From positions 1 through 7,816 of the forward strand of contig CAZVNP010000086.1 in NCBI GenBank assembly GCA_964628285.1: a DNA stretch of 7,816 bases. Reading direction: 5' to 3'. Positions 5,602 to 7,816 of this stretch are shown in pieces (within the stretch, counting starts at the first letter, position 1; every line of letters starts with the position of its first letter). The notes beneath the pieces were generated by a model that was not told the DNA's origin, did not search any database, and saw only the letters and a program-made list of their open reading frames with translations. Source of the stretch: JAPLDP01 sp964628285 (GTDB lineage: Bacteria > Bacteroidota > Bacteroidia > Bacteroidales > JAGONC01). The translations under genes were made by a program, and so were the position numbers.

Positions 5602-7605
5602 ATGAAAAAAATACTTACATTAGTTCTGTTTGTCCTGATATCTTTTGCGATATCATACGGTCAGGTACCGCAGGCCTTTAAATATCAGGCCATTGCACGT
5701 GACAACAACGGTAACCCACTGATTAACCAGGATATCGGTTTACGCATCAGCCTGCTTCAGGGTGATAAAGACGGATCGGTAGTATACAGCGAAATGCAGA
5801 ATCTGATAACCAATTCTTACGGGTTGATCGATATGGACATAGGCAATGGAGTTGCCCTATTCGGTTCGTTCAAGGATATCGACTGGAGTAATGCTCCATA
5901 CTATTTAAAAATTGAGATGGATATCCATGGAGGGACGGATTACCACCTGATGGGAACATCGGAACTGCTTTCCGTACCTTATGCCTTATATGCGGCGAAT
6001 TCGGGTCATGAGGGCAACAGGGCAGGGGAATGGGCCAATGACGGAACGAACATTTATGTTGCGCCGGCATTTTCGGCTAATAATGTCGGTATTGGAACCT
6101 CAGTGCCATCCGACAAGTTACATGTCTATGGAGGTACTATACCGGCAAATCTGATCATTGAAAGCAATATAACCGGAAGCAACAGCCCCATCAGCCGATT
6201 AAGGTTGAAAAACCGTGACGACGGTGACCTTTTCAACTTGTCACTAAGGCGTGTCAGTGACAATACGGAGATGCTGCAGTCGGTGTATGATGCATCAGCC
6301 GCTACCTGGAGAGAATACGTCTATTTTAATGTTAACACTCAAAAATATGAGGTGCGTACTGGTGTCGGGGATGTGGAGTATGAAAATTCCGGTCATGTGT
6401 TGTTTTCGAATACAGGAAATGTCGGCATTGGAACCACACAACCTGTTTACAAACTTGCGGTTAATGGTACTGTTTACGTAGTTGATCCGGGTTCCTCAAA
6501 TTATGGCCAGATCGGAACAGCCCATTTTGCATTACGTGGTTATCTGAATTCAGCAAACTTAGGTGACTATGCTGTCTATGGTTATGGGACAAATGTGCCT
6601 GGTGATGATGGAGATGCCTATGGGTTCACTCATACGCTGGGTGGTGTCAAAGGATATAATTATTATGGGAATCCGTACACATTCGGCGCGGCCGGATATT
6701 CTTATCTGGATTATAACAGAAGTGGCGGATGTCTCGGTGGAAAGTATGATGGTACAGTTTGGGGTTGTATGGCGTATAAGGCCAGCACCGGCAACACATG
6801 GGCCGGCTACTTTACAACTAATATTGTCCAGAGTGGGGGAGGTAAGAGAGGTGAACCCGCTATCGATAATGGTATTGGGGTCTGGGGGGATCTGTTCGGT
6901 GCCACGGTGACCGGCGGAGTGTATGGCACTTTCACACGGGGAGAACATTATGCTTTATATTCTCATGGTAATGTTTTCAAGGATGGATTAGACATCAGCC
7001 TGCAAAAGAATGCCGATAAGACGAATACAGTGCTATATACCAATGTATCGACAACTGTTACTATACAGACCTGCGGCTATGGTCAACTTTCAGGAGGTAA
7101 ATGCACTATTAACTTTGACAAAGCATTCCGTGATGTTGTGTCAAAAGATGCCCCGGTGATTGTCACGGTGACACCTATGGGTTATTGTAACGGCATCATT
7201 TTAACAGGTACGTCAGCATCAGGGTTCGATGTCGAAGAAAACAACAACGGCAAGAGTGATATCCAATTCACATATATCGCTATCGGTCAACGGGCAGGTT
7301 ATGAGAATCCCAGCCTGCCGGCAGAGGTCGTGCAATCAGATTATATCGATAAGGTGGAGAAGTCGCTGGTCGACGATGCTTCCACAAAGGATGACGCACC
7401 CGGATTATATTATGAAAACGGTCAGTTAATATCCGGCACGCATCCTTTGATGCTTCCTGATCCGAATAAGCCCAAGACGGATACCGATATCCCACCAAGG
7501 CCAAAGCATTTAACTGAGGATAAAAATGGAACGGGCGTTGGCATGGCACCGGAAGGTGGGCAGATTCATTATACCCCGGTAAGTCAGCGACCGGAAACCA
7601 AATAG
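5602..7605 (+). CDS. Secreted fibre-like repeat protein of Bacteroidota ('PQAFKYQA' / 'NVGIGT' type)
   Basis: The preferred start at 5602 gives 667 aa with a clean signal peptide, MKKILTLVLFVLISFAISYG, and a mature end at about QVPQAF. An in-frame ATG at 5566 would add 12 hydrophilic residues in front of the signal and is less likely. Residues 21-131 form the typical N-terminal domain of this family: PQAFKYQAIARDNNGNP, then a beta-rich segment ending SVPYALYAA. Two fibre-like motifs follow, NVGIGTSVPSDKLHV (161-175) and NVGIGTTQPVYKLAVNG (273-289). A Gly/Tyr-rich region (about 300-455, e.g. YAVYGYG, GVWGDLFGATVTGGVYG) follows these. A conserved beta domain (about 480-568, with VTVTPMGYCNG and the end AIGQRAGYE) resembles C-terminal domains of other fibre-like proteins. 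The tail (about 595-667) is Pro/Asp-rich. I see neither a type IX sorting domain nor an intramolecular chaperone domain. It probably acts at the cell surface or outside the cell; the ligand is unknown. It converges on the 7612-7816 gene with 6 bp between. Confidence 0.85.
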   Translation: MKKILTLVLFVLISFAISYGQVPQAFKYQAIARDNNGNPLINQDIGLRISLLQGDKDGSVVYSEMQNLITNSYGLIDMDIGNGVALFGSFKDIDWSNAPYYLKIEMDIHGGTDYHLMGTSELLSVPYALYAANSGHEGNRAGEWANDGTNIYVAPAFSANNVGIGTSVPSDKLHVYGGTIPANLIIESNITGSNSPISRLRLKNRDDGDLFNLSLRRVSDNTEMLQSVYDASAATWREYVYFNVNTQKYEVRTGVGDVEYENSGHVLFSNTGNVGIGTTQPVYKLAVNGTVYVVDPGSSNYGQIGTAHFALRGYLNSANLGDYAVYGYGTNVPGDDGDAYGFTHTLGGVKGYNYYGNPYTFGAAGYSYLDYNRSGGCLGGKYDGTVWGCMAYKASTGNTWAGYFTTNIVQSGGGKRGEPAIDNGIGVWGDLFGATVTGGVYGTFTRGEHYALYSHGNVFKDGLDISLQKNADKTNTVLYTNVSTTVTIQTCGYGQLSGGKCTINFDKAFRDVVSKDAPVIVTVTPMGYCNGIILTGTSASGFDVEENNNGKSDIQFTYIAIGQRAGYENPSLPAEVVQSDYIDKVEKSLVDDASTKDDAPGLYYENGQLISGTHPLMLPDPNKPKTDTDIPPRPKHLTEDKNGTGVGMAPEGGQIHYTPVSQRPETK

Positions 7606-7611
7606 TTTTCA

Positions 7612-7816
7612 TCACTTCTCAAAGATGCCATACATGATCCTGGAGGTGTCCTGAATGATGAATTTGTAATGCCCCTGGAAAATGACCTGTACACCCGGTT
7701 CGATCTTCAGCGTCTGATCCTGTGGAACGGTGATCTCACCATCGATCAGGTAAAGGGATCCCTCTTTCGTCCATTGCCCTGATACATCACCTGTAGACCT
7801 GCCGACCTGTAGACCT
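7612..7816 (-). CDS. C-terminal end of a beta-helix-type secreted protein (runs off right edge)
   Basis: The last 67 codons of a minus-strand gene are visible, ending in TGA at 7614-7612. They read GDVSGQWTKEGSLYLIDGEI, then TLKIEPGVQVIFQGHYKF and finally GIFEK. 'GDVSGxWTKEGSPY...G.I.VP....L.IEPGV.V.F.GHY' is a familiar opening of right-handed beta-helix surface proteins in Bacteroidota, where the helix follows. Here the protein instead stops about 17 residues after the motif. It is therefore either a shortened protein or one that carries this cap-like motif at its end. The gene is open to the window edge, so start, signal peptide and full length are unknown. The upstream coding part coincides with the direct repeat at 7789-7816. 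Confidence 0.65.
   Translation of the reverse strand, partial: GLQVGRSTGDVSGQWTKEGSLYLIDGEITVPQDQTLKIEPGVQVIFQGHYKFIIQDTSRIMYGIFEK
7789..7816. repeat. 12-bp direct repeat at the right edge of the window
   Basis: ACCTGTAGACCT occurs at 7789-7800 and again at 7805-7816, separated by GCCG, giving a 16-bp period. It lies inside the minus-strand beta-helix-type gene and ends exactly at the last base of the window. It could be a real coding or tandem repeat continuing outside, or a product of a contig ending in a repeated word. Confidence 0.7.

Noticed and set aside
6559..6948. Open frames on both strands (129 aa minus, 115 aa plus) inside the fibre-like protein gene
   Set aside because: They are composition-driven shadows of the Gly/Tyr-rich coding segment, with low-complexity translations.
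7500..7605. Type IX secretion C-terminal sorting domain on the fibre-like protein
   Set aside because: The tail is Pro/Asp-rich and ends in SQRPETK. It lacks the usual beta-strand pattern and terminal KxxK/R-type ending of such domains.
1..7816. CRISPR array, tRNA, rRNA or a defence island
   Set aside because: I saw no regularly spaced repeats, no cloverleaf-like sequence, and no gene of a known defence family. The only mobile function is the IS110 transposase.

Overview
The window looks like chromosomal DNA of an uncultured member of the Bacteroidota. This rests on the 'PQAFKYQAIARD' secreted-protein family, a textbook Bacteroidota promoter (TTTG, 19 nt, TAATTTTG), starts preceded by A/T-rich leaders rather than Shine-Dalgarno sites, a lipoprotein with a charged post-cysteine segment, and the edge of a 'GDVSGQWTKEG' beta-helix-type protein. 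No rRNA, tRNA or CRISPR array was seen, and taxonomy below phylum cannot be read from it.

Layout from left to right. Positions 1-160 (minus) hold the N-terminal part of a small cupin protein that runs off the left edge. Just upstream of it, 199-249 (minus) holds what looks like the last 16 codons of a second amidohydrolase gene, a relic resembling the end of the intact gene at 1648-2820. A promoter at 302-332 drives 404-1636 (plus), an orphan LivK-like ligand-binding lipoprotein. That gene converges on a two-gene minus-strand unit: an uncharacterised 'GAPFWFD' membrane protein (2827-3816) followed 6 bp later by a metal-dependent hydrolase of the amidohydrolase_2 type (1648-2820). A perfect 8-bp inverted repeat spans both convergent stop codons.

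From about 4130 to 5500 lies an IS110-family insertion sequence. Its DEDD transposase (422 aa when reconstructed) is broken by two frameshifts: an extra dinucleotide in an AT run near 4582, and a one-base shift in an A8 run that also forms a perfect A_AAA_AAG slippery heptamer. Two short motifs occur on both sides of the transposase gene in swapped order, which may mark the element ends or bridge-RNA guide pairing. To its right, 5602-7605 (plus) encodes a large secreted protein with fibre-like 'NVGIGT' repeats. It converges on the C-terminal end of a beta-helix-type protein (7612-7816, minus), which runs off the right edge through a 12-bp direct repeat.

The genes do not form an obvious single pathway. 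The likely functional units are the membrane protein/hydrolase pair and the separately promoted binding lipoprotein. I see no convincing new defence or biosynthetic system. The items most worth checking are the amidohydrolase relic, the IS110 element with its frameshift site and permuted flanking motifs, and the conserved but unexplained membrane protein/hydrolase pair.
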